Source: a virus. From it: a stretch of 64,000 nt of DNA. Made by a program: the position numbers and the translations under genes. Under the pieces are notes generated by a model. The model saw only the letters and a program-made list of their open reading frames with translations. It searched no databases and was not told where the DNA came from. Below, one piece after another: positions 12,116-22,518 of this stretch (positions within the stretch are counted from its first letter, which is position 1; the number at the start of each line of letters is the position of its first letter). The DNA lies in the IMG/VR virus record IMGVR_UViG_3300044825_002669, positions 1-64,000 of that record; one strand, 5' to 3'.

Positions 12116-12292
12116 ATGTCAGAAGATAAAAATTTAATTCGTGAAATCATAACAGATGATTATAAGCCCAAAAAGCACAATTTTGATATGCAAAACGAGT
12201 TACATGAGAAGATAAGGAATGAAGATGACTATGATGATTGGGAATATGGTACAGAACCAGTCCCTTTAACCGAGTGGAAGACCAATAAATAG
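12116..12292 (+). CDS. Small acidic hypothetical protein
   Basis: A 58 aa ORF: MSEDKNLIREIITDDYKPKK ... DDYDDWEYGTEPVPLTEWKT. It is acidic and rich in Asp, Tyr and Trp; not recognised. It ends at the late-promoter box in front of gene 25, leaving a 20 nt gap. Confidence 0.55.
   Translation: MSEDKNLIREIITDDYKPKKHNFDMQNELHEKIRNEDDYDDWEYGTEPVPLTEWKTNK
12285..12291 (+). promoter_or_regulatory. Late-promoter box
   Basis: ATAAATA 22 nt before gene 25; T4-like late promoters read TATAAATA, recognised by gp55. Confidence 0.55.
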
Positions 12293-12312
12293 GAAAAGAA
12301 TCATCCAATGAG

Positions 12313-12714
12313 ATGCCACTAGAACGAGTAAGTAAGGGTTTTAAAGATATTAGCATGTCTTTTAAGGTAAATCCTTTTAATTATGATTTAATTGACATCA
12401 AAAATGAAACTGCAATTGCTCGTTCAATTCGAAATTTAGTATTAACTTCAAATGGTGAAAGATTTTTCAATCAAAATCTTGGCTCAAGAGTAAATAAACT
12501 GTTATTCGAAAATATAGACTCAATAACTGGATCTATAATTGAAGATGAAATAAGAACTACGATTAGTAACTATGAGCCAAGGGTATCTTTAATCTCTGTC
12601 AATGCAACCCCAAATTATGATCAAAATGAATTTGAAGTAACAATAAAATATCAAATTATAGGAATTGATGTATTACCGCAGCAATTAACATTTGCACTAT
12701 TGCCAACAAGATAA
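12313..12714 (+). CDS. 25: gp25 baseplate wedge subunit
   Basis: A 133 aa protein of the GPW/gp25 family (T4 gp25 is about 132 aa). AIARSIRNLVLTSNGERFFN then QNLGSRVNKLLFE is the family signature. In T4, gp25 sits at the inner baseplate and nucleates sheath polymerisation with gp6, gp7 and gp53. The gene runs directly into gene 6 (stop at 12712-12714, start at 12715), as in other T4-like phages. Confidence 0.93.
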   Translation: MPLERVSKGFKDISMSFKVNPFNYDLIDIKNETAIARSIRNLVLTSNGERFFNQNLGSRVNKLLFENIDSITGSIIEDEIRTTISNYEPRVSLISVNATPNYDQNEFEVTIKYQIIGIDVLPQQLTFALLPTR

Positions 12715-14640
12715 ATGTCGCTAGTAAATTTTACTAATTTAGATTTCGATCAAATAAAGACTTCAATTAGAGATTATTTAAGGTCAAACTCTAATTTTAG
12801 TGATTATGATTTTGAGGGATCTAATTTATCTACAATTATTGATATTTTGGCATATAATACTTACATTACTTCATATAATGCTAATATGATTAGTAATGAA
12901 GTTTTTATTGATTCCGCTACATTAAGAGAAAATGTGGTTTCGTTGGCAAAAAATATAGGATATTTACCGAAATCAACAACTTCAGCAAGAGCTAGAATTA
13001 GTTTTTTTGTTAATACTATAAATGCATCTACACAATCGAACGCTTTAACATTAAAAAAAGGTGTAATTTGTACCTCTCCTAGTTCTACATCTTCTGGTTC
13101 CATTTCAAGCTATACTTTTTGTACCTTAGATGATATTACTGTACCAGTAATTGACAATATTGCACTATTTGAAGATATTGAAATTTATGAAGGTACATTT
13201 ATTTCTACAAATTTTTTAGTAGATCCTTTAAATAAAAATCAAAAATTTATTTTAGATAATGCCAACATAGATACATCAACAATTAAAGTTAGTGTTAAAG
13301 ATACCCAACAAAGCTCAGTAAAAAGAAATTTTGCTTTTACTGACGATTTGGGTAGTGCAAAATCAACATCTAGAGTATATTTTCTTCAAGAAATAGAAGA
13401 CGAAAGATATGAAATACTTTTTGGTGATGGAATATTTGGAAGAAAATTAGAAGCTGGGAATTATATTGAAGTCTCATATTTAATTTCCAATGGATCTAGT
13501 GCAAATAGAATTAGTAATTTTAGCTTTTTAGGTAGAATATTAGATGATAGTAATAGAATTATTCAAGGAGATTTTTCTTTAATCACTACAAATCAAATTT
13601 CAGATGGTGGTCAAGAAAAAGAATCAATAAGTTCAATTAAAAAATATGCCCCCAGAGTATATTCGGCTCAAAATAGAGCAGTAACAAATCTAGATTATGA
13701 ATCAATTATAAGAAAAATTTACCCAGAAACTGATTCAGTAACTGCATATGGTGGAGAGGAGTTGGATCCACCACAGTATGGAAAAGTTTTCATTGCTATA
13801 AAGCCAAAATATGGAGAAACATTTTTATCAAATACCGTGAAAAATAATATTTTAAACGATCTAAAAAAATATAGTGTTGCTGGAATATTACCTCAAATTA
13901 TAGATTTGAAATATCTTTATATTGAAACTGATTCAGATGTCTACTATGATAAAAATTTAACTCTAAATGTAAATGACTTATCTACAACTATAAAACAAAA
14001 TATTTCAAATTATTCCAAATCTAATGAATTAAATCAGTATGGTGCAAGATTTAAGTATAGTAAGTATCAAAAAATAATCGATGATAGTAACGAGGCAATT
14101 ACGTCTAATATTACAAGAATTTCAATTAGAAGAGATTTATTGATATCTATTAACCAACCAGCTACATATGAGATATGTTTTGGTAATTCATTTTTTGTCA
14201 GAGATTGTGATGGATTTAATATTAGAAGTTCTGGCTTCAAAATAAATGACTTATCTGATACGGTTTATTTTACTGACATCCCAAATCAAAGTGATAAATC
14301 AATTGGTGAATTAGTTTTATTTAAATTGACTGCTTCATCTGAACCAAAAATTTTAAGAAGAAATGTTGGCACAGTAAACTATGATAAAGGAGAAATTAAC
14401 ACATTTATATTAAACGTTGTATCAACTGATGCAACTTCTGGTGGAAATCCAATTATAGAATTGTCGGCAACACCAAAATCTAATGATGTAGTTGGACTAC
14501 AAGATCTATATTTGCAACTAGATATTAATAGAGTATCAGTAAATATGGTGTCTGATGCAATCTCTTCTGGTGAATCAACATCTGGATCATCTTATACTTT
14601 TTCATCTAGCTATAAAGAAAACAACATCGTAAGAAAGTAA
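12715..14640 (+). CDS. 6: gp6 baseplate wedge subunit
   Basis: A 641 aa protein, close to T4 gp6 (660 aa). The N-terminal region (FDQIKTSIRDYLRSNSNFSD, then YEGSNLSTI-type segment and ITSYNANMISNEVFIDSATL) and VVSLAKNIGYLPKSTTSARA are typical of gp6/J-like wedge proteins. gp6 forms the inner iris ring of the baseplate with gp25, gp53 and gp7. The gene is AT-rich like the rest of the tail block, and there is no spacer to the genes on either side, so this is one late operon. Confidence 0.93.
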   Translation: MSLVNFTNLDFDQIKTSIRDYLRSNSNFSDYDFEGSNLSTIIDILAYNTYITSYNANMISNEVFIDSATLRENVVSLAKNIGYLPKSTTSARARISFFVNTINASTQSNALTLKKGVICTSPSSTSSGSISSYTFCTLDDITVPVIDNIALFEDIEIYEGTFISTNFLVDPLNKNQKFILDNANIDTSTIKVSVKDTQQSSVKRNFAFTDDLGSAKSTSRVYFLQEIEDERYEILFGDGIFGRKLEAGNYIEVSYLISNGSSANRISNFSFLGRILDDSNRIIQGDFSLITTNQISDGGQEKESISSIKKYAPRVYSAQNRAVTNLDYESIIRKIYPETDSVTAYGGEELDPPQYGKVFIAIKPKYGETFLSNTVKNNILNDLKKYSVAGILPQIIDLKYLYIETDSDVYYDKNLTLNVNDLSTTIKQNISNYSKSNELNQYGARFKYSKYQKIIDDSNEAITSNITRISIRRDLLISINQPATYEICFGNSFFVRDCDGFNIRSSGFKINDLSDTVYFTDIPNQSDKSIGELVLFKLTASSEPKILRRNVGTVNYDKGEINTFILNVVSTDATSGGNPIIELSATPKSNDVVGLQDLYLQLDINRVSVNMVSDAISSGESTSGSSYTFSSSYKENNIVRK

Positions 14641-17600
14641 ATGATTAAGAAAAGAGTAAAAATATCATCTATTGTAGAAAATCAACTTCCTATTTTTGTT
14701 AGGGAAGAATTTCCACTGATTTCTGAATTTCTTAGTCAATATTATAAATCTTTAGATGGACAAGGATCAACTTATGATATACTTCAAAATATAGATCAAT
14801 ATATTAAATTAGAAAATGTTACTAATTTAATAGAATCAACTCGTTTATCATCAGCTGTTGATTTATTTGATGCGAATATAAATGTAGAATCTACTAGTGG
14901 ATTCCCAGATAATAATGGGATAATTAGAATTGACGATGAAATTATTTTATATGAAAGTAAAACGGAATCACAATTTTTAAATTGTATTAGGGGATTCAGC
15001 GGAGTAACATCATATACTACCAGTAACAAACCAGAAGAGTTAACATTTTCCACATCTACAACTTCTAATCATTCAAATGAATCAATTGTAGAAAATTTAA
15101 GTATTTTATTCTTAAAAGAATTTTTTGCCAAACTAAAAAAACAAATTATTCCTGGATTTGAAAATGTAAAATTTTATTCTGATGGCGAATTAAAATTAAA
15201 TGAAAACAATTTTATTATAAATTCAAAAAATTTCTATTCTACCAAAGGAACAGATACTTCATTTGAATTATTGTTTAAAGCACTATATGGCGACCCAGCA
15301 ACAGTCATTAAACCTAGAGATTTTGTAATTAGACCATCAGACTCAAATTACAAAATAACAAAAAATTTAGTAGTAGAATCAATTGAAGGTGATGCAAATC
15401 AACTTTATAATAGGACTTTGTTCCAAAAACAATCTCAAGGATTGAAAGAAACTTTTGGGACTGTTACTAAAGTAGAGGAAATAATAAAAGATAATAATAC
15501 TTATTATGTGTTAAGTTTAGACTTTGATTATGATAAAGACATTAGTGTTAGAGGATCAATATTTGGGGATTTTTCTATTCACCCAAAAACTAAAGTCATA
15601 AGAAATACTAGAAGAAATTTACCTTCAATTGTAGTAGATTCGACCATAAATTTCCCTGAATCTGGCGAACTTATAGTAGAAACTGAATTTAGTACGAGTG
15701 TAGTTAAGTACAATTCAAAAAATATAAATCAATTCTTAGAATGTACGGGTGAAATAGACGATATAGATGTTGGCTCAAATGTATATCTAAATGTTTATGC
15801 ATATTCTTTAGTAAATGATGCAGAAATAAAAGTCAGAATATTAGGTATTTTACAGGATATTGAAATTCCAAACAATTCTAGATATTTTTCTAACGAACAA
15901 TTTATAAAATTTAATACTTTAGGAAAATTACAAGATAATTTTAAATATAATGATTGGATAACAAATATTCCAGTCGAACATAAAGTTTCAAAATTTGAAT
16001 ACCTCGATAATTCAAAAATTAAAATTTATACAATAGATACAAACTTTGTTACTGTTTCTGATCAAATTTATATTGTATTTTTTGATATTGATATTGATGA
16101 TATCAATGAACAACCTTTTGAAGTTGAATCGGTTTCACAAGATAAAAAATCAATAATTGTAACAAATCCATATAGAATTTCAAAAATATATTCAATAACA
16201 AAGTCAGTAAAAACGTATGTTAATAATTTTGGTGACGAAATTATTAGTGATGTACAAAATGTATACTCCGATAATTTAGATAATGTTTATGTGACCTCAC
16301 AAGGGATTCCAGGATATGTAGATTATTCAATTGCAAAAAAGAATTTTTCAATAAATTTATTTGGCTTATTGAATTCAATAGAAGATGAAAAAATTGGAAT
16401 AACAACTCAAATTAATAATTCCATTGTAGATATTGATATATCTGTAAATTCATCTCAAATACATGATTATAAAACTGGAGATTCCGTAGTTTACTTACAA
16501 AATCCAGTTACATATACTCTTGATGACGGCAGAACGATAGAGTTGAATGTATATAATCAACTTAATCACAATCAAACTTACTATGTTGAAAGAATATCTG
16601 ATAGTAAATTAAGACTATACAAAAGTAGATCCAACATATATTTTAATAGATATACTAATATTGAGTATAATAGGTTATATTCACCAATAAACTTAAAGCA
16701 GGAATCATTTACTAATAATCAAAAAATTCAATTATTAAGTAATAATTATTTTTTACAAGATAACGACTTTGTATTATTATTTGATGATGATAACAATATC
16801 GAAATTTGGTATTATACATACAGTCTAAATCAATGGGAACAGATAAAAGTAAATATTTCTGGCCAATTATTTAAGAGCGAGTATATAACTAATGAACAAA
16901 ATAAAAAATTAAGTGGTTCAAATTTAATTAAAAAATTATCTGAGCCTAAAATTCCAGAAAAATTAGAAGAAACTAATTTTGGTGCGACCGGAATATTAGC
17001 GAATGGTGTAGAAATATTAAATTACAAATCAAATGATTTCATTTATTATGGAGAGATTGAAAAAATAAATGTCATATCACCAGGATCAGAATATGACGTG
17101 ATCAATCTACCTTCACTTCAAATATCACCAGAAATTACTACTACGGATCCTTGTATTCCTTACCTGGAAGTAACCGGAGAATTGGTAAAAATTAATGTTT
17201 TAGATGGCGGATTTGACTTTTTAGATGAACCAAAAATAAAAATTTCTGGAGGAAATGGATCAGGAGCCGAAGTAAAAGCAAATTTAATTTCATTTAAACA
17301 TGAGGTCAATTTAAATCCAACCGTAAAATTTGTAAATTTAGCAGAAAACACAATTTCATTCTCAACATATCATAAATTTAGAGCCTATGAAGAAGTAATA
17401 TATCAAACAAATAATCAGAAGGCTATAGGCGGTATATCTACTAATTCAGTATATTATGTTTCAGTTCAGGATGATCTAAAAATAAAGTTACACAATACTA
17501 AAGAAGATGCACTGGCTGGAATTGCAATTAGTTTAACTTCATATGGAGACGGATCACAAAAACTAATATCAAAAGAAGAAAAGAAAAAAATATCATCTGT

Positions 17601-20600
17601 TACGGTATTAAATTCAGGTAAAAATTATAAAAATAATACTGTTATAATAGCTTCATCTGGAATTAATACCTATGATAGTACAATAACAGCGAATAATCAT
17701 GGTTATGTTACTGGTGATATAGTTAAATATCAGTGCACCGAAACATATCCAGTAGGCTTAGGCGAAGAAAATTATTATGTCACAAGAATAGATTACAATA
17801 ATTTTAAATTATCTAATGTTGGTGTAGGAACTACAGCTAAAGATTTTTACTTTAAAACTAACCAATACGTAACTATTTCTACATCTGGTATAGGAACACA
17901 TACATTTAAACATGAACCAATAAGCTTAGAAGTATTAGGAAAAACTGGAATTTCTTCTTATTCCAGTAATTTATTTTTACCCAAATTAACTCCAGTTTTT
18001 AGAGGCTCAATCTCTAATGTTTACATTCAAAATGGTGGAATAGGGTATGGAAGTTCTGAAATATTAAACTATGAAAAACAACCATTTTTTACAATAAATT
18101 CTGGTAAAAATGCTCAATTTTTACCTAATGTTGTGGATGGAGTCATTAAAGATGTTTATGTCATAAATGGTGGAAGTGGCTACACTACCCCAGAATTAGT
18201 TATAACCGGCTCTGGTATTGGTTGCATCTTAAATCCAGTTGTGGATAATGGGGTGATTAAAAATGTAGTTGTAGTTAATGGAGGATCTGGATATCAAAAA
18301 AATAATACTTTAGTTGAGGCTATAACTTTTGGTAAGAATTCTTCATTTCAAGCGAAAATAAAATCTTGGAATGTTAATTCTACGTTTAGAATAATTAATT
18401 CTAATAATTTGTTGTCTCCTGATGATGGAGTACTATCACCAGGGGAAAATAATAACTTAAAATATTCACATTTATATTACCCAACCGAGCTTAGAAAAAA
18501 AGTATTTTCTAAATTTTTAGATGAAAATGGTAATCTTATATTCAGGTCTGATTATGAAAACAGTACTTCAAATATAAAATATCATTCTCCTATTGTAGGA
18601 TGGGCTTATGATGGAAATCCAATATATGGACCATATGGATACTCAAATCCAATTAAGAAAAGTTCAATTAAAAAAATAATATCTGGATATGAATTATTGC
18701 CATCTAGTAAAAGACCCCCACAAAAAAAAGGAGATAATATAATATTTCCAAATGGTTTTTTTGTAGATGATTATGTTTTTACTGGAAATGGAGATTTAGA
18801 TGAAAATAATGGAAGGTATTGTGTAACACCAGAGTATCCGAATGGAACATATGCTTATTTCTGCACTGTATCTGAAAATGACGATTTTAAACCAGAATTT
18901 CCTTATATTATAGGAAAATATTTTAGATCCAAAAAAATAATAGAAAATTTCGACCCCAAGAGTAATCAAAATTCTTTTGATTACAACAATGTTCTTAGAA
19001 ACACATATTTTTATTCATTAAAGGATTTAAATTCAAATTATAAATTTTTAAGCACTCCTAACCAAGATTTAAATCAAACCATAAAGATTAAATCTACATC
19101 ATATGGAAAATTAAATTCAATCGGAATAATTACTGGTGGACAGAATTATTCCGTAGGAGATTATGTTAAATTTGATAATTCATCCACTAATGGTTATGGG
19201 GCAAATGCTTCAGTAGACTATGTATTGGGTAAACCAGTAACCACATTACAAAATAATAAGTATACATTAAACAATATAGAAATTTATTCGCAGTCAAATT
19301 ATTATATTGGAATATCTACTGAAACTCATCAATTAAATGATTTGGATTTTGTCAATATTGTTGGCAAATTAAATCTTCCCGAATCTAAAAATATAAATGA
19401 TTTTGTAAATGTTGGAGTAAGATCTCAATTTTTAACCCTAACAGAATCAGTTAATAGCACCAGTTCGACTGGAATTGTTACTATTTTTTCAGTTGAAGGC
19501 AATTTACAATTTCCCTTTTTACTAGAAAATGATTTTTATAAAATTGACGATGAAGTAATAAAAATACTTAAAATTGATCAAAATGAGTCAAAAATAAAAG
19601 TTCTTAGGAATCCAACCGGATCCTCTCACACTGCAAAATCCAAATTAGTAGAACTAACTAGAAAATTCAACTTTAATTTAAATAAACCATTCAATTCACA
19701 AACTTTAAATAGACAATATTATTTCAATCCAACCGAAAACGTTGGTTTTGGGACAACAACTGGATCAACAGTTTCAATTAATTATACTGGAATTGGAACT
19801 ACAAGCTTAAATATCCCTGCTGGTAGTTTTTATATTCCAAATAATGATTTAGATACTAATACGCCTTTAATTTATTCGCCAAATGGCGGTAATTCAATTA
19901 AAGTATCTAATGGTTCTAGTATATTTGATTTATCTAATTCAAAACAAATATATTCAATAAAATTATCTAATGATTTTATTGGTATATCTAGTAACAAGGT
20001 TTCAATTGGAACTGAAGGAAAGTATGTTGGAATTGGAACAACAACTACGTTTTTATACGTCACTGATTATGGTACAGGCAATTACCACAGTTTTAAAACT
20101 GATTATCCTAATGTAATTAAAGTTGATTTACAAAGAAATAATATTAGGGTTTCTACATCATCTACTCATGGATTAAGAGTGGGGGATTTGATATCAATTA
20201 ATGTAAAATCTGGAATAACAACAACACTAAAACTAGAATATAATGAAGCAAACAGAAGATTAACCACAAATAAAAAATATTTTTCCTCAATTAATACTGT
20301 TGATTCTACAATTGAAATAGTTGATCACAATTATTACAATGGACAACCAATAATTTATACTTCAAGTTCTCCATCAATTGGGTTGGAAAATAATAGAATA
20401 TATTATGTCATAGTTATAGACAAAGATAATTTAAATTTAGCTAGTAGCGAGTACAACTCTATCACATCAAATCAAAAAATTAATATTACATCGTCATCTT
20501 CTGGTTATCTATATGAAATAAATCCAAATATTAATATACTAAGAAATCAAAAAATTATATTTGATCTATCTGATAGTTCACTTTCCTTTAATGATGGGGT

Positions 20601-22512
20601 ACAAAATTTATCTGCATTTGAATTTGATTTATATGAAGACATAAATTTCAACAAAAAATATTTTAACACTGTTAAATTTGGTAATATTGGAATTGATGCT
20701 AATGCTAGATTGGAGTTGCAAGTAACTGATGAAACTCCACAAAAATTATATTATAATTTAAAACCAAAAACAAATATAAATTTACCAAAAAATAAAGAAC
20801 AAATTTACATTGATGAGTCAATATTTGATTACAATACGATTAATATTGTTTCTAGTGATTATTCTGGAGAGTATCCAATAGTTGGAATATCAAGCACTTC
20901 TTTTGATTATTGTTTGAGGAATACTTCAGAAACTAATTTGTATTCTTCCTTTAGTTCTGACATATCTTATTATACCAATTCAAAAACAGCTTATGGTGAA
21001 ATAAAATCATTAAAAATCAATTCTCCTGGTCAATATTATGATAAGTTACCAGGAATAACATCAATAACAAGTAAAACTGGAACTGATGCAGTTTTATATT
21101 CTATAAGTGATAGTATAGGCAAAATAAAATCCACAGATATTTTAGATTTTGGATATCAATATTCAATAGATCCGACAGTCAAACCCACTTTAAGTCTACC
21201 TAGGATTTTAAGAATAGAACCATTTTCATCAATTGATCGAGTAGTAACCACATTTAAAGGTAGATTTTATAATTATTCACCAAATTTAATTGTTATCGAT
21301 TCTGTTACCAATCAAATTCAAGATACAGTTTTAAATTTCAACCATTTAAATGGAAAAGTTACAATAATTAAAAATTCTACTGGATTTAATAACGTCAAAC
21401 CTCGTATTATACCAGTAAATAATTCAAATGGGATTGGAATAAATTCTATAACTTATGATGTTCCATTAAAAAGAGCAACTGCAACTCTTAATTATGATTT
21501 CACGGACCCAAATACTTTTCCAGTCGAAATTAATGATAAAATCATAGTAGAAAATACTTCCATATTACAACTGGATCCAGATTTTGTACCAGATGGCACA
21601 ACATATAAAGGATATAATTCTAGTGAATATAATTATTCTGAATTTAATGTTGTTGCTTTTTCTACTGCAATAAATGATGATAGAGCATATATAACATTTT
21701 CTTTGGAGAATGTGGCAAATTCTAGTTTTGAATTAGGTACTTTCGATCCAGAAAAATCTAGAGGAAATATTGTTCCAGTAAAAAATATTCCAATTTTTGA
21801 CCCAATAATAAAGAAAAATTCATATGTAATTGGAGAAAAAGTTGAATCTGATGGAAAACAAGGAGTAGTTAGTAATTGGGATCCAAAAACAAATTATATC
21901 GAAATTGAAAGTGTAGACTCATTTAAATTAAATTCATTTTTAGTTGGAAAAACTAGTGGTTCAGTTGGAAAAATAGAAGAAACTATACAATTAGATTCTG
22001 TAGGTAAAGTCAATTATTATACAATTAAAAATGATGGATGGAAAAACCAAGTAGGATTTCTGAATGTCAATAGCCAAAGAATTCATGATAGTGATTATTA
22101 TCAATATTTTTCATATTCAGTTAAATCTAGGACTCCTTTTGATCGGTGGGAAAGTGTTGTTTCATCTTTAAATCATACTTCTGGATTTAAAAAGTTTAGC
22201 GATTTATCTATCGAATCAGAAACTATTGGTGGAACTGGAATATCAACAGATCAAAATAATGGAAATATAGTTGCTGTAGCTGATCTAAATACCATTATAG
22301 ATTTAGAAACTACCTATGATTTCGATCTTGGGTCAGAGGAAAATACATTTACTCTAAATTCCGAATTAATATCAGATGAGATCACATTTAATTCAACTAC
22401 GTTACAAGATTACTCACAATCAATTGGGAATAGAGTCTTGGTAATCGATGATATAAGTGGAGAATTTAATACAAATAGAAAATCAACTTTTGTAACAGCA
22501 ATAGACATTTAA
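14641..22512 (+). CDS. 7: gp7-like baseplate wedge protein with YHYH domain (giant)
   Basis: A 2623 aa protein; T4 gp7 is about 1032 aa. The position after gp6 and an N-terminal wedge-like region (KISSIVENQLPIFVREEFPL) support gp7. Residues about 1310-1410 form a YHYH domain: SPIVGWAYDGNPIYGPYGY, then FVDDYVFTGNGDLDENNGRY and PNGTYAYFCT. Two kinds of beta module recur: NGGxGYxxPxxVxI segments (about 808, 852, 1127, 1172, 1209), and H-x3-G-D-x-V-x-Y ... YYV-x-x-I-D segments (about 604, 890, 1018, 1890). These probably form peripheral spikes or host-contact arms. It is uncertain whether the whole length is gp7 proper or gp7 fused to fibre modules. Confidence 0.78.
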   Translation: MIKKRVKISSIVENQLPIFVREEFPLISEFLSQYYKSLDGQGSTYDILQNIDQYIKLENVTNLIESTRLSSAVDLFDANINVESTSGFPDNNGIIRIDDEIILYESKTESQFLNCIRGFSGVTSYTTSNKPEELTFSTSTTSNHSNESIVENLSILFLKEFFAKLKKQIIPGFENVKFYSDGELKLNENNFIINSKNFYSTKGTDTSFELLFKALYGDPATVIKPRDFVIRPSDSNYKITKNLVVESIEGDANQLYNRTLFQKQSQGLKETFGTVTKVEEIIKDNNTYYVLSLDFDYDKDISVRGSIFGDFSIHPKTKVIRNTRRNLPSIVVDSTINFPESGELIVETEFSTSVVKYNSKNINQFLECTGEIDDIDVGSNVYLNVYAYSLVNDAEIKVRILGILQDIEIPNNSRYFSNEQFIKFNTLGKLQDNFKYNDWITNIPVEHKVSKFEYLDNSKIKIYTIDTNFVTVSDQIYIVFFDIDIDDINEQPFEVESVSQDKKSIIVTNPYRISKIYSITKSVKTYVNNFGDEIISDVQNVYSDNLDNVYVTSQGIPGYVDYSIAKKNFSINLFGLLNSIEDEKIGITTQINNSIVDIDISVNSSQIHDYKTGDSVVYLQNPVTYTLDDGRTIELNVYNQLNHNQTYYVERISDSKLRLYKSRSNIYFNRYTNIEYNRLYSPINLKQESFTNNQKIQLLSNNYFLQDNDFVLLFDDDNNIEIWYYTYSLNQWEQIKVNISGQLFKSEYITNEQNKKLSGSNLIKKLSEPKIPEKLEETNFGATGILANGVEILNYKSNDFIYYGEIEKINVISPGSEYDVINLPSLQISPEITTTDPCIPYLEVTGELVKINVLDGGFDFLDEPKIKISGGNGSGAEVKANLISFKHEVNLNPTVKFVNLAENTISFSTYHKFRAYEEVIYQTNNQKAIGGISTNSVYYVSVQDDLKIKLHNTKEDALAGIAISLTSYGDGSQKLISKEEKKKISSVTVLNSGKNYKNNTVIIASSGINTYDSTITANNHGYVTGDIVKYQCTETYPVGLGEENYYVTRIDYNNFKLSNVGVGTTAKDFYFKTNQYVTISTSGIGTHTFKHEPISLEVLGKTGISSYSSNLFLPKLTPVFRGSISNVYIQNGGIGYGSSEILNYEKQPFFTINSGKNAQFLPNVVDGVIKDVYVINGGSGYTTPELVITGSGIGCILNPVVDNGVIKNVVVVNGGSGYQKNNTLVEAITFGKNSSFQAKIKSWNVNSTFRIINSNNLLSPDDGVLSPGENNNLKYSHLYYPTELRKKVFSKFLDENGNLIFRSDYENSTSNIKYHSPIVGWAYDGNPIYGPYGYSNPIKKSSIKKIISGYELLPSSKRPPQKKGDNIIFPNGFFVDDYVFTGNGDLDENNGRYCVTPEYPNGTYAYFCTVSENDDFKPEFPYIIGKYFRSKKIIENFDPKSNQNSFDYNNVLRNTYFYSLKDLNSNYKFLSTPNQDLNQTIKIKSTSYGKLNSIGIITGGQNYSVGDYVKFDNSSTNGYGANASVDYVLGKPVTTLQNNKYTLNNIEIYSQSNYYIGISTETHQLNDLDFVNIVGKLNLPESKNINDFVNVGVRSQFLTLTESVNSTSSTGIVTIFSVEGNLQFPFLLENDFYKIDDEVIKILKIDQNESKIKVLRNPTGSSHTAKSKLVELTRKFNFNLNKPFNSQTLNRQYYFNPTENVGFGTTTGSTVSINYTGIGTTSLNIPAGSFYIPNNDLDTNTPLIYSPNGGNSIKVSNGSSIFDLSNSKQIYSIKLSNDFIGISSNKVSIGTEGKYVGIGTTTTFLYVTDYGTGNYHSFKTDYPNVIKVDLQRNNIRVSTSSTHGLRVGDLISINVKSGITTTLKLEYNEANRRLTTNKKYFSSINTVDSTIEIVDHNYYNGQPIIYTSSSPSIGLENNRIYYVIVIDKDNLNLASSEYNSITSNQKINITSSSSGYLYEINPNINILRNQKIIFDLSDSSLSFNDGVQNLSAFEFDLYEDINFNKKYFNTVKFGNIGIDANARLELQVTDETPQKLYYNLKPKTNINLPKNKEQIYIDESIFDYNTINIVSSDYSGEYPIVGISSTSFDYCLRNTSETNLYSSFSSDISYYTNSKTAYGEIKSLKINSPGQYYDKLPGITSITSKTGTDAVLYSISDSIGKIKSTDILDFGYQYSIDPTVKPTLSLPRILRIEPFSSIDRVVTTFKGRFYNYSPNLIVIDSVTNQIQDTVLNFNHLNGKVTIIKNSTGFNNVKPRIIPVNNSNGIGINSITYDVPLKRATATLNYDFTDPNTFPVEINDKIIVENTSILQLDPDFVPDGTTYKGYNSSEYNYSEFNVVAFSTAINDDRAYITFSLENVANSSFELGTFDPEKSRGNIVPVKNIPIFDPIIKKNSYVIGEKVESDGKQGVVSNWDPKTNYIEIESVDSFKLNSFLVGKTSGSVGKIEETIQLDSVGKVNYYTIKNDGWKNQVGFLNVNSQRIHDSDYYQYFSYSVKSRTPFDRWESVVSSLNHTSGFKKFSDLSIESETIGGTGISTDQNNGNIVAVADLNTIIDLETTYDFDLGSEENTFTLNSELISDEITFNSTTLQDYSQSIGNRVLVIDDISGEFNTNRKSTFVTAIDI

Positions 22513-22518
22513 TACAAA

